Source: Arthrobacter sp. SLBN-112 (lineage in GTDB: Bacteria; Actinomycetota; Actinomycetes; Actinomycetales; Micrococcaceae). From it: DNA of 64,000 nt. The notes below the pieces were generated by a model that was given only the letters and a program-made list of their open reading frames with translations, ran no database searches and was not told where the DNA came from. This document shows, in pieces, positions 49,950 to 59,892 of the stretch (position 1 is the stretch's first letter; the number at the start of each line of letters is the position of its first letter). Location: the NCBI RefSeq assembly GCF_030944625.1, contig NZ_JAUSXY010000001.1, forward strand, positions 4,154,001 to 4,218,000, read 5' to 3'. Both the position numbers and the translations under genes were made by a program.

Positions 49950-51254
49950 ATGGACAGCGGCATCCTGGTCAACATCGCTCTGGTTCTCTGTTTCGTTCTG
50001 CTGGGCGGAGTCTTCGCCGCGGCGGAAATGGCCTTGGTGTCCCTGCACGAAGGCCAGATCCGCCGCATCGAAAAGTCCGGTGACTCCGGGGCCCGGACCG
50101 CAGACCTGGCGCGGAACCCCAACCGGTTCCTCTCCACGGTCCAAATTGGCGTCACCCTGGCCGGGTTCTTCTCGGCGGCGTACGGCGCCTCGGCGATCGC
50201 ACCCGTCGTCGTTCCCCTCCTGCAGGCCCTGGGGCTCGGGGCCGCCGCCGGGCCCGTGTCCTTCATCGGCATGACACTGCTGGTGGCCTACCTTTCCCTG
50301 GTCCTGGGCGAACTGGCACCCAAAAGGCTGGCCCTGCAAAACCCCGTCGCCATCACCAGGCGCCTGGCTCCGCCGCTGATCACCCTTTCCAGGGTCATGC
50401 GGCCGGTTATCTGGCTCCTCTCCGTGTCCACCGACGCGGTGGTCCGGCTCTTCGGCGGCGACCCGCATGCCAAGCGTGCCGGCATCAGTTCCGAGGAGCT
50501 GTGGGACATGGTGGCGGCGAGCGAGGCCCTTGAAGAAAGCAACCGGCACATCCTGGCCGATGTATTCGGCGCCGGGGACCGAACACTGCAGGAGATCATG
50601 CGGCCCCGCACGGAAGTGACCTTCATCGACGGGACCACAACCATCGCTGCAGCCCGAGAGATGGTCAGGGACGGCCCCTACTCGCGGTTTCCGGTCATTG
50701 GCAGGACCCCGGACGATGTCCTGGGCTTCGTCCATATCCGCGACCTGATGCCAAGGGACGACGTGCCGGACCAAACGCCTGTGAAGGACATTGCCCGGAC
50801 GATCCTGGCCATGCCCGGCACCAACAGGGTCCTGCCGGCACTGTCCCGGATGCGCAAGACCAACCAGCATATTGTCCTGGTGGTGGACGAATACGGCGGC
50901 ACGGACGGCGTGGTCACACTCGAAGACCTCGTGGAAGAACTCGTAGGCGAGATCTACGACGAGTACGACACCGGCGCCGAGCACGAAGACCGCGTCACCG
51001 TCACCAATGGCTCCGTCGAGGTCGACGGCGGCCTGATCCTGCAGGAGTTCACCTCAGCCTCCGGAATCGTGCTGCCCGAGGGCCGCTACGAAACGGTGGC
51101 AGGCTTTGTGATGTCCCGCCTGGGCCGCCTGGCGCAGGCGGGCGACCGAGTACAGATCCCGGGGTACATGCTCACGGTCCTCAGCATGGACAAGCTGCGG
51201 ATTGCACGGGTCCGGGTCACCCCGGCAGCGCCTCCTGCGAGTACCTCCGGGTAA
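49950..51254 (+). CDS. CNNM/CorC-type membrane protein with CBS domains (hemolysin C-like)
   Basis: The 434-residue protein has a DUF21/CNNM membrane domain (about 1-190, with FVLLGGVFAAAEMALVSL and LVLGELAPKRLALQNP) and a CBS pair (about 210-330, with IMRPRTEVTFID and VDEYGGTDGVVTLEDLVEELVGEI). A CorC_HlyC transporter-associated domain covers about 345-425. The family exports or regulates magnesium and possibly other divalent cations; the old name hemolysin is misleading. It follows the ArsR fusion by 83 bases on the same strand. Confidence 0.9.
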   Translation: MDSGILVNIALVLCFVLLGGVFAAAEMALVSLHEGQIRRIEKSGDSGARTADLARNPNRFLSTVQIGVTLAGFFSAAYGASAIAPVVVPLLQALGLGAAAGPVSFIGMTLLVAYLSLVLGELAPKRLALQNPVAITRRLAPPLITLSRVMRPVIWLLSVSTDAVVRLFGGDPHAKRAGISSEELWDMVAASEALEESNRHILADVFGAGDRTLQEIMRPRTEVTFIDGTTTIAAAREMVRDGPYSRFPVIGRTPDDVLGFVHIRDLMPRDDVPDQTPVKDIARTILAMPGTNRVLPALSRMRKTNQHIVLVVDEYGGTDGVVTLEDLVEELVGEIYDEYDTGAEHEDRVTVTNGSVEVDGGLILQEFTSASGIVLPEGRYETVAGFVMSRLGRLAQAGDRVQIPGYMLTVLSMDKLRIARVRVTPAAPPASTSG

Positions 51255-51262
51255 GGGAGGAG

Positions 51263-52651
51263 CTACGCCTTCTGCTGCCGCCACAGCACGGAGATCCCAA
51301 ACGTCACGACGCAGAGCACCAGCATGGCAATCACCATCCGCATCCAGCTGTCCTGGTGCACGCCGCCGGACGCGAACACTCCGATCATCACCGTGGCCGT
51401 GATCGCGCCCACGTAGCGGCACGTCTGGTAGATCCCTGCAGCAACGCCGCGGTCCTGCGGCCGGGTGGAGACGAACATTCCCTGGTTGGAGGCGATGCTG
51501 ACGGTTCCGTAGGGAATCCCCATCAGCGCGGTCAGCACCACCACGAACGGGATGGCCAGCGTTCCCGTCAGCAGCCACATCAGCGCCGCCACGACTGTCA
51601 GGAGGACGACGCCGGCGAGCAGCACCCGGCGCACACCGAACCGTCCCATCGCGGAGACTGCCCACGGGGTCGCCACCACGGACATGCCCGCCAGGGGCAG
51701 CATCAGCAGGCCGACCACACCGGGACCGTAACCGCCGACTTCCTGCAGCAGCTGCGGAAGGCCGAAAAAGACGAAGTAGTAGACGCTGCTGAACACCGCG
51801 AACGCCAGGTACACGAGCATGAGGGGCCTGTTGCGGCCCAGCAGCCGCAGGTCCAGGAATGGCTTCGCGAACCGCAGCTCCCGCCAGGCGAACAGCGCTG
51901 CCACGACGGTTCCGGCGGCCAGCATCCACCAGCGGTAGTCCGGCGTCACGTTCAGCGCGGCCATCATGACCAACAACAGGGCACCGATAAACCCGGCAAT
52001 GCCTGGAACATCCGAGTCCCGCACCAGCTGCGCCACGCTGCCGCGCTCCCGGACCTGGTCCGCCGGCGCGGCCTGCCGCACGATCAACAGCGCCGCCACC
52101 GCCAGCGGAACGTTGATCAGGAACAGCGACTGCCAGCCCACGAAGCCCACCAGCAAACCTCCGACGACGGGACCCACGGCAGCAGCCGATGTGTTCGCCA
52201 TCTGGAGCCGGCCAAGCGGCCGGGCGGGATCGACCTTGGCCCGGTGTGCAATCGCCCCCACCATCACCACGGCGCTGGGATACGCGGTAGCTGTACCCAA
52301 TGCCATGACCGCCCGGGCCACGCAGAGCAGGGCAAAGTTCGGGGCCAGCGGCGCCAGGGCGCAGGTAATGGCGACCAGCCCCATGCCCAGCATGAACATC
52401 CGTCGCGGTCCAAATCGGTCCGCCAGCCTGCCCATTACCGGCTGGCCGGCCGCAGAGGCGAGGTAGAAGGACGTGACCACCCAGGTGACGGCGGCGACGT
52501 CGAGCCCGAAATCGGCACGCAGCACCACCAGGGCCACGGCGATCATGGAGGAGTTCAGCGGGTTCAGTGCCGTGCCCAGGCTAAGGCCTGCGACGGCCAA
52601 GGCAGTCCGGGGATTGTTGCTCACGGTAACAGTCTGGCCCAAAGCGCTCAC
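51263..52651 (-). CDS. MFS transporter (DHA2, 14-helix type)
   Basis: The 462-residue protein is of the DHA2 drug:proton antiporter type: NPLNSSMIAVALVVLRADF replaces the family's LDxTIVNVALP segment, and GRLADRFGPRRMFMLGM is the loop 2-3 signature. TAYPSAVVMVGAI is the helix 5 region. It has about 14 helices. The start is GTG 52651. The gene lies eight bases from the convergent CNNM gene. The substrate is unknown. Confidence 0.88.
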   Translation of the reverse strand: MSALGQTVTVSNNPRTALAVAGLSLGTALNPLNSSMIAVALVVLRADFGLDVAAVTWVVTSFYLASAAGQPVMGRLADRFGPRRMFMLGMGLVAITCALAPLAPNFALLCVARAVMALGTATAYPSAVVMVGAIAHRAKVDPARPLGRLQMANTSAAAVGPVVGGLLVGFVGWQSLFLINVPLAVAALLIVRQAAPADQVRERGSVAQLVRDSDVPGIAGFIGALLLVMMAALNVTPDYRWWMLAAGTVVAALFAWRELRFAKPFLDLRLLGRNRPLMLVYLAFAVFSSVYYFVFFGLPQLLQEVGGYGPGVVGLLMLPLAGMSVVATPWAVSAMGRFGVRRVLLAGVVLLTVVAALMWLLTGTLAIPFVVVLTALMGIPYGTVSIASNQGMFVSTRPQDRGVAAGIYQTCRYVGAITATVMIGVFASGGVHQDSWMRMVIAMLVLCVVTFGISVLWRQQKA

Positions 52652-52692
52652 GGAGGGCGAGTCGGCGGACCGCTGCGCGGGTGTGGCGTTGG

Positions 52693-53625
52693 CTACCTGC
52701 CCGCCACCCCAACCGGGAACAGTGCGTCCTCAACGGCCCGGGTCAGGTCCCTGATCACCTCGACCTGGGCGTCATCCGCAACGCCTTCCGGGTTTTCGGT
52801 GTAGATCACCAGCGCGAACGTCGAACCGCCGTAGCTCAGGAGCGCGGCGTCATGCAGTTCGCCCGAGAGCTCGCCGTATTTGTGGTGGACGTCGATTCCC
52901 GCCCTCGAGCCGGCAGGAATGAGGTCTTCGTTGTTGGTGTCCTGCATGTAGCTGAGCAGCTGGGCGGTGTTGCCAGCGTTGAGCAGCTCCCCCGCGTACA
53001 GCTTCTTCAGGATCAGGGCCATATCCGCAGCGGTCAGCAGGTTCTTCTCGGGGTCGTAGGTAACACCGATGGAGTCCGCGTAGGCAATCAGCTGGGGGTA
53101 GCCGACGGCGTCCATCAGCAGCTGCCAGGAGTCGTTGTTGCTGTCGTTGACCATGGCTTTGAGCTGGAAAGCGGCGTCATAGTCGCCCATGGGCTCGTCG
53201 AGGGTGGCCTCGCCTTTTTCCACCAGGTGATAGTAGGCAGCGGCCGTCAGGATCTTCGCCGTGCTGGCTGCCGTGAAGGCGTCAGCGTCGCCGAATGTGC
53301 GTTCAGCGCCGCCGGACACATCCGCGAGCGCCAGCCCGATCCGGTACTGATCCGCTTCGCTGAGGATGTTGTCCACGCTGTCCTGCAGTGACTCCGGGGC
53401 TGCCGCCACGGGTGCCGCTGGCGCAACGGGCTGGGTGGGGGCCACCGAACCGGTCGGGGGCTCGGACCGGGTTACGGCCAAGGCAACCGTCCCGGCGATA
53501 ACCAGCACCACGGCGAGGGCCAGGATGACGAGCCTCCGGAGGCCGCGGCTCCTGCCCGGGACCGGCCTGCCGGGCTTTGGCGGAGCCACGCGGCCTGGTG
53601 TGGGCACCTGGGGGTGCTCGGACAT
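52693..53625 (-). CDS. membrane-anchored serine hydrolase, class A beta-lactamase-like
   Basis: The 310-residue protein has a Pro/Arg-rich cytoplasmic start, one helix at about 32-51, then a linker. The catalytic domain has STAK at 121-124 (nucleophile Ser121, base Lys124), SNN at 162-164 and KYG at 249-251, i.e. the three motifs of the class A beta-lactamase/DD-peptidase fold. KYG in place of KTG, and the anchor, argue for a wall-modifying role over resistance. ATG 53625 follows AGGAG. Confidence 0.85.
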   Translation of the reverse strand: MSEHPQVPTPGRVAPPKPGRPVPGRSRGLRRLVILALAVVLVIAGTVALAVTRSEPPTGSVAPTQPVAPAAPVAAAPESLQDSVDNILSEADQYRIGLALADVSGGAERTFGDADAFTAASTAKILTAAAYYHLVEKGEATLDEPMGDYDAAFQLKAMVNDSNNDSWQLLMDAVGYPQLIAYADSIGVTYDPEKNLLTAADMALILKKLYAGELLNAGNTAQLLSYMQDTNNEDLIPAGSRAGIDVHHKYGELSGELHDAALLSYGGSTFALVIYTENPEGVADDAQVEVIRDLTRAVEDALFPVGVAGR

Positions 53626-53663
53626 ACAAGGGCTCCTGTCCCGCCTCGGCAATCACAAACAAC

Positions 53664-53690
53664 GTCAGCGCGGCCTCGAGCCGCGCTGAC
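53664..53690. terminator. perfect GC-rich hairpin upstream of the serine hydrolase gene
   Basis: An 11-bp perfect stem (GTCAGCGCGGC, 53664-53674 with 53680-53690) encloses a five-base loop, followed on minus by TTGTTTGTG. It sits 39 bases before the serine hydrolase ATG, so it is either a terminator of readthrough from the GNAT gene or part of the 5' leader. Confidence 0.5.
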
Positions 53691-53776
53691 ACTGCGATTA
53701 AATCACCGGAATTTGGGAGCTTCCTGAAGACTTACGGTGTGTTCCGCGGGACCGCCCACGCGGCGCAAAATCGATG

Positions 53777-53895
53777 CCGACGCGCACATTACCTGGCGCG
53801 GACCGGATGTGGCCCGCGCTAATCCGGTTGCGCGTCGGAGATGGATGTGCGCGTCGAAGAACCCGTTGCGCGTCGGAGATGGATGTGCGCGTCGG
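53777..53895. repeat. short intergenic repeat array (REP-like)
   Basis: A 30-base unit (core GGAGATGGATGTGCGCGTCG) occurs twice in direct orientation at 53827-53856 and 53865-53894. An inverted 13-base copy of its end (CCGACGCGCACAT) lies at 53777-53789 and can pair with 53883-53895. The stretch lies between genes and looks like a REP-type element or a remnant. No open frame there resembles a protein. Confidence 0.72.
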
Positions 53896-53921
53896 GAATA
53901 CGGCCCGTCCGGGAACCCTGG

Positions 53922-54275
53922 CTAGGCGCGGGCCCGGGCCGAGAGAGCCGTCTCCAGGAATTCCAGGTGCGCCTGGGCCACGGCCACCACGCTGTCCGAG
54001 TACTCCGGGTGCTTGGCCACGAACTTCTTGATGAACGGGCACACCGGGACAATGCCGGTCCCGGCCTCCACCGTCGCGTCCAGGGCAACCGCGGCGAGCT
54101 TCCCGGCCAAGCCCTGCCCGCCGTATTCCTCGTTGATCACCGTGTGGTAGAAAATCCGCTGTGGTGACGCGCCGCCGTCGTAATCCTTGTAGGCGGCTTT
54201 GCCGATCACGTTGCCGCGGTCCAGGATCTCGAAGCGGTCGCGCTCGGCGTTGTGGCGGACGGTGATGTCACTCAA
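53922..54275 (-). CDS. small GNAT-like acetyltransferase (Acetyltransf_CG type)
   Basis: The 117-residue protein starts MSDITVRHNAERDRFEILD and has VINEEYGGQGLAGKLAAVAL, the shortened acetyl-CoA loop, then VPVCPFIKKFVAKHPEY. This is the pattern of the small GCN5-like YidJ/YjdJ family (PF14542) that lacks the first GNAT helices. The substrate is unknown. The ATG at 54275 follows AAGGAG-type bases. It stands alone. Confidence 0.87.
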   Translation of the reverse strand: MSDITVRHNAERDRFEILDRGNVIGKAAYKDYDGGASPQRIFYHTVINEEYGGQGLAGKLAAVALDATVEAGTGIVPVCPFIKKFVAKHPEYSDSVVAVAQAHLEFLETALSARARA

Positions 54276-54386
54276 GGGGAACTCCTTCGTTGCGGTCGTG
54301 CTGCCCGTGCAAAGCCTAACCCGGCCCGCGCAGCACTTATTTCCGCATGCGAGGAGTCCCGCGTGGCATCCCCCTCCGCCCTCGGG

Positions 54387-55600
54387 TCAGCTCAAGTAGC
54401 CGTTCGGATTCAGGACGTACTTGGTGGCAGCGCCGGCGTCGAACTCCGCATAGCCCTTGGGGGCGTCCTCCAGCGGGATCGCTTTGGCGTTGACGTTCTT
54501 GGCGATGTGCACCCGGTCACTCAGGATGGCCATCATCAGCTGCCGGTTGTACTTCATGACCGGGCACTGGCCCGTGGTGAAGCTCAACGACTTGGCCCAG
54601 CCGGTGCCCAGGCTCAGCGACAGGGCACCCTTCTTGGCGGCGTCGTCGATGCCGCCCGGGTCACCGGTGACGTACAGGCCGGGGATGCCCGCGGCTCCGC
54701 CGGCCGCCGTGAGCTCCATCAGCGAGTTCAGGACCGTCGCCGGCGCTTCCTTGGCGTCATGGCCATGGCCCTTCGCTTCGAAGCCGACCGCGTCCACACC
54801 GCAGTCCACCTCCGGGACGCCGAGGATCTGCTCGATCTGGTCCTTCGGATCACCCTTGGACAGGTCCACCGTCTCGCAGCCGAAGCTGCGCGCCTGGGAC
54901 AGCCTGCCCTCGTTCATGTCGCCAACAATGACGACGGCGGCGCCCAGCAGGTGTGCGCTGGTGGCCGCTGCGAGGCCTACGGGACCGGCCCCGGCAACGT
55001 ACACGGTGGAACCAACACCCACGCCGGCCGTGACCGCGCCATGGAACCCCGTGGGGAAGATGTCCGAGAGCATGGCCAGGTCCAGGATCTTCTCCATGGC
55101 CTTGTCCTTGTCCGGGAACTTCAACAGGTTCCAGTCCGCGTACGGCACCAGCACATAGTTGGCCTGGCCGCCCACCCAGCCGTCCATGTCCACGTAGCCG
55201 TAGGCGCTGCCGGGCCGGTCCGGGTTGACGTTCAGGCAGATGCCGGTCTTGCGCTCCTTGCAGTTCCGGCAGCGGCCGCAGGCGATGTTGAACGGCACCG
55301 AGCAGAGGTCGAGCACTTTGATGAACTCGACGTCGCGGCCCACCTCCACCACTTCACCGGTGATTTCGTGGCCCAGGACCAGGTTCGGCGGCGCCGTGGT
55401 GCGGCCGCGGACCATATGCTGGTCCGAGCCGCAGATGTTGGTGGCCACCGTCTTGAGGATGACCCCATGGTGGACCGGGCGCGCCCCACGTTCGCGGGGT
55501 TGACGCCGGGGCCGTCCCTGAGCTCGAACGTTGGATAATCAATATCGATTAATTCGACCTTGCCGGGTTCCTTGTAGGCAACGGCTTTGTTCCCTGTCAT
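54387..55600 (-). pseudogene. fdhA: glutathione-independent formaldehyde dehydrogenase with a frameshift near its start
   Basis: The main frame has NICGSDQHMVRGR, GHEITGEVVE, the structural-zinc stretch CGRCRNCKERKTGIC, and VYVAGAGPVGLAA for NAD. It ends with MKYNRQLMMAI and GYAEFDAGAATKYVL. These match the zinc-dependent FdhA of Pseudomonas putida, which oxidises formaldehyde using tightly bound NAD. The N-terminal 40 residues (MTGNKAVAYKEPGKVELIDI, ATG 55600 with AGGAG upstream) are in another frame. The joint lies at about 55478-55490, where one base is missing or two are extra. A restored protein has about 404 residues, normal for the family. Sequencing error is possible. Confidence 0.85.
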
Positions 55601-55922
55601 CTTTCGCTCCTGTAGTCAGTTCCGTCCGGTGGGACGGCAGTGACCTGGGTAGGTTGAGAAAACCCCGAAATGAGGGACCCGCCCTGCTGCACTGGCGATT
55701 CCTGATGAGTATCAGGCACAGGTTCCCGGCTTGGGGGTCCGCCCAGTCTAGGCAGGCACCCGGGAGCGGTCCAAGGGTAGGCGACCCCATGTTTATCGGG
55801 GCAGATGTTTATCCAGGCACGGCCCGGGGGAAGCGCCTATAGTGGCGTACGCTGCACCCACCGGCTTCCGCGCACGCAGGCGGGCCGGTCCCCAGGCAAG
55901 TTCTACCGTTGAGGAGAACGGC
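55601..55922. other. divergent gap between fdhA and the aldo/keto reductase gene
   Basis: No gene is visible in these 322 bases. A small inverted repeat, CCTGAT-GAGT-ATCAGG, lies at 55701-55716. A -10-like TATAGT at 55838-55843 may serve the reductase gene, but a matching -35 box is not clear. Confidence 0.4.
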
Positions 55923-56897
<975 letters not shown>

Positions 56898-56925
56898 CCC
56901 ATCCGGCGTCTGCAAAGGAGAAACC

Positions 56926-57255
56926 ATGACAGTCAACGACGACGAAGCCCAGGTGCTGGATCAATGGACCCAGCGGCTGGCTCAGGCACTGCAGATTCTT
57001 GACCTGGACGTGGACCAGGAGCTGCTCCTGGACCTCGCCCGCAAATCTGCGGACAACGTGATCCATGCCGCCGCACCCATCACCACGTTCCTGGTGGGGT
57101 ACGCGGCGGCGCTGGATGCAGGGACGGGCAGCGCCGGGAGCCGGGAGGCGGCGTCCGCTGCCGTGGCCAAGGCCGCGAGGGTCGCCTTGGGGCTGGTCGA
57201 CGACGGCGCCCACGGCGGGCCTGCCGGCCGCGGCTGGGCGGACACCGGGCAATAG
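56926..57255 (+). CDS. DUF6457 protein (molybdenum-cofactor-associated)
   Basis: The 109-residue protein reads VLDQWTQRLAQALQILDLDVDQELLLDLARKSADNVIHAAAPITTFLVGYAAAL, a helical domain called DUF6457 that in actinobacteria is found beside or fused to MobA-like molybdopterin-nucleotide transferases. Its role is not known. AAAGGAG precedes ATG 56926. Downstream, convergent, is a large molybdoenzyme gene, which fits a cofactor link. Confidence 0.75.
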   Translation: MTVNDDEAQVLDQWTQRLAQALQILDLDVDQELLLDLARKSADNVIHAAAPITTFLVGYAAALDAGTGSAGSREAASAAVAKAARVALGLVDDGAHGGPAGRGWADTGQ

Positions 57256-57263
57256 CAGGCGAA

Positions 57264-57323
57264 TCCCCGCTTGATGGACAAATCCCCTCGGTACGCGACG
57301 GGGATTTGTCCATCAGGCGGGGA
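57264..57323. terminator. 24-bp bidirectional hairpin
   Basis: Positions 57264-57287 and 57300-57323 are complementary over 24 bases with a single wobble pair and a 12-base loop. The repeat begins eight bases after the DUF6457 stop and faces the convergent molybdoenzyme gene. It is the longest hairpin in the window and probably ends both transcripts. Confidence 0.72.
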
Positions 57324-57396
57324 GTCGCCGCCGGTGCGAGCGAATGGTCACCGCGGTTTCGACAGGCTCACCCACCGACCGGCTCAAACGCACCGG

Positions 57397-59724
57397 TCAG
57401 CCGGCGGCGGTGGCCTCCTCTTCCAGGACTTTCACAGGCTCGAGCCGGACGATGACGGCCTTGGACGCCGGGGTCTGGCTGCCTTCCGCCACGCTCTCCA
57501 GCGGGACCAGGACGTTGGCCTCTGGGTAGTAGGCTGCGGCGCAGCCCCTGGCTGACGGATAGGACACCACCCGATAGTTGCGGAGGACGCGTGCCACGTT
57601 GTCCTTGTAGACCCCATGGATGTCGACGTGTTGCCCGTCGGCGAGGCCCAGCTCCGCAAGGTCCGCGGGGTTCACGAACACCACCTCGCGGCCTTTCTTA
57701 ATGCCCCGGTAGCGGTCGTTGTTGCCATAGATGGTGGTGTTGAACTGGTCGTGCGAACGCATGGTCTGCAGGATCAGGGTGCCGGCGGGCCGGTCAACGT
57801 GTTCGAGTTCGTTGACGGTGAGCATGGCCTTGCCGGTTGGGGTATGAAAGGTGCGGGAATCCCGCGGACCGTTGGGCAGCACGAACCCGCCCTTTTGCCT
57901 GATTTTGCGGTTGTAGTCCTCACAGCCGACCACCACGCGGGAGATGTGGTCCCGGATCAGGTCGTAGTCCTTTTCGAACCCGGCCCAGTCCGCGGACGTC
58001 CGGTCCCCCACCGTGGCGGCGGCAAGGCGGCTCACGATGGCAACCTCGGAGAGCAGCCCGGGGGCCACCGGCTCCACGGTGCCGTGGGAGGCGTGGACGG
58101 CGCAAACGGTGTCCTCCACCGAGACGAATTGCGGGCCGGATTCCTGCCGATCGATCTCCGTCCGGCCCAGGGTGGGGAGGATCAAGGCCTCGGCCCCGGT
58201 CACGGCGTGGGAGTGGTTGAGCTTGGTGGAGATCTGGACTGAAAGTTCAGTGTTCTCCATGGCGGCTTCGGCGGCCGCTGTGTCTGAAATGGCGCCCACG
58301 AAGTTGCCGCCGAGCCCTACGAAAACCTTGACGCCGCCGTCGCGCATTCCACGGACGGTCTGGACCGCATCCAGGCCGTGGTCGCGTGGAGGCTCAAATT
58401 GGAACTCCTGGCCAAGGGCGTCCAGGAAGGCCGGCGGCATCTGTTCCCAGATTCCCATGGTCCGGTCGCCCTGGACGTTGCTGTGGCCGCGGATGGGCGA
58501 GGCGCCGGCCCCGGGCTTGCCGATATTGCCGCGCAGCAGGAGCAGGTTGATGATCTCCTTGATGGTGGCAACGCCCTTCTTCTGCTGGGTGATGCCCATG
58601 GCCCAGGTGATGATCACCTTGTCCGCGGCAATGTAGCGGGCTGCGAGTTCATCGATTTCCTCTGTACGCAGGCCGGTGGCTTCCAGCACCGCGGCCTCAT
58701 CCAGGCTGGCCAGGTGCGCCCGCAGTTCTTCCAGGCCGTCGCAGTGTTCGGCAAGGAATGCGTGGTCCAGGACCTTGCCCGGGTTGGCGGCCTCAGCGTC
58801 GAGCACGCGCTTGGATACCGCCTGGAGCAACGCCATGTCTCCACCGATGCGGACCTGCAGGAATTGGTCGGCGATTTGGGTGCCGCGGCCGATGATGCCC
58901 TTGACCTTTTGGGGGTTCTTGTACCGCATGAGGCCGGCCTCGGGAAGAGGGTTGACAGCGACGATGTGGCCGCCGGCTTCCTTGGCTTCTTCCAGTGCAG
59001 TCAGCATGCGCGGGTGGTTGGTACCCGGGTTCTGGCCCATCACGATGATCAGGTCGGCCTTGCCGAAGTCATCGTAGGACACGGTGGCCTTGCCCACGCC
59101 GATGGTCTGTCCCATGCCCCACCCAGAGGATTCGTGGCACATGTTGGAGCAGTCGGGCAGGTTATTTGTGCCGTAGGCGCGGATAAACAGCTGGTACAGG
59201 AACGCGGCCTCGTTGGAGGTGCGGCCGCTGGTATAGAACGTGGCCTGGTTGGGGTCCGGCAAGGACTTCAACTTGTCCGCCACGATCCCGACGGCGCGCT
59301 CCCAACTAACCGGGCGGTAATGGTCCTCCCCCGCGGCCTTGTAGACGGGTTCGGTGAGGCGGCCCTGCATGCCCAACCAGTACTCGGACCGCTTCCGGAG
59401 TTCGCTGACCGGATGCTCTGCCCAGAAGTCGCTGCCAATCACTACGGGGGTGGCTTCCCAAGTGACGGCCTTGGCCCCGTTTTCGCAGAACTCGAACGTC
59501 TTGCGGTGCCCGGGATCCGGCCACGCGCAACTCATGCAGTCGAAGCCGTCCTTCTGGTTCAAGGCCAGCAGGGTCTTCCGTGACCGTTCCACGCCCATAT
59601 GCTCAATCGCCGGCTGCATGGAGTGATAGACGCCCGGAACCCCGGCGGCCCACGTCTTGGGGTGGCCGGTCACCTCGAGATCGGATTCCTCTGGTTCTTC
59701 GACCCTGGGGTTTTCGCGCGCCAC
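57397..59724 (-). CDS. FdhF/YdeP-family molybdopterin oxidoreductase
   Basis: The 775-residue protein has the molybdopterin oxidoreductase architecture: RPVSWERAVGIVADKLK, FYTSGRTSNEAAFLYQLF, CSNMCHESSG, VMGQNPGTNHPRM, and a C-terminal molybdopterin-dinucleotide domain with GFVLPNGPRDS and TMRSHDQFNTTIYG. The CMSCAWP segment near residue 63 is the YdeP-type cysteine motif. The group (FdhF/YdeP) is related to formate dehydrogenases, but the physiological substrate is not proven. The formaldehyde dehydrogenase nearby makes formate oxidation plausible. It appears to be monocistronic. Confidence 0.88.
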   Translation of the reverse strand: MARENPRVEEPEESDLEVTGHPKTWAAGVPGVYHSMQPAIEHMGVERSRKTLLALNQKDGFDCMSCAWPDPGHRKTFEFCENGAKAVTWEATPVVIGSDFWAEHPVSELRKRSEYWLGMQGRLTEPVYKAAGEDHYRPVSWERAVGIVADKLKSLPDPNQATFYTSGRTSNEAAFLYQLFIRAYGTNNLPDCSNMCHESSGWGMGQTIGVGKATVSYDDFGKADLIIVMGQNPGTNHPRMLTALEEAKEAGGHIVAVNPLPEAGLMRYKNPQKVKGIIGRGTQIADQFLQVRIGGDMALLQAVSKRVLDAEAANPGKVLDHAFLAEHCDGLEELRAHLASLDEAAVLEATGLRTEEIDELAARYIAADKVIITWAMGITQQKKGVATIKEIINLLLLRGNIGKPGAGASPIRGHSNVQGDRTMGIWEQMPPAFLDALGQEFQFEPPRDHGLDAVQTVRGMRDGGVKVFVGLGGNFVGAISDTAAAEAAMENTELSVQISTKLNHSHAVTGAEALILPTLGRTEIDRQESGPQFVSVEDTVCAVHASHGTVEPVAPGLLSEVAIVSRLAAATVGDRTSADWAGFEKDYDLIRDHISRVVVGCEDYNRKIRQKGGFVLPNGPRDSRTFHTPTGKAMLTVNELEHVDRPAGTLILQTMRSHDQFNTTIYGNNDRYRGIKKGREVVFVNPADLAELGLADGQHVDIHGVYKDNVARVLRNYRVVSYPSARGCAAAYYPEANVLVPLESVAEGSQTPASKAVIVRLEPVKVLEEEATAAG

Positions 59725-59892
59725 AACATTCTCCTTGTTCGCCGGGCCCGGGAAGGGCCGGCTGGATTGGCGGATCTGTCACTCCACAGTTGTTGAGCAT
59801 GCCCGTGAAGTCAAGCACCCCGGCACTGGCGTAGGCTGGTTCCCACGGCTGAAGCAAGCGGCCATTGTTTCTTTCCGCGCGGAGCCCTTTCC

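Noticed and set aside
53760..53930. A CRISPR array
   Set aside because: There are only two direct copies with an eight-base gap, no spacers of normal length, and no cas genes in the window.
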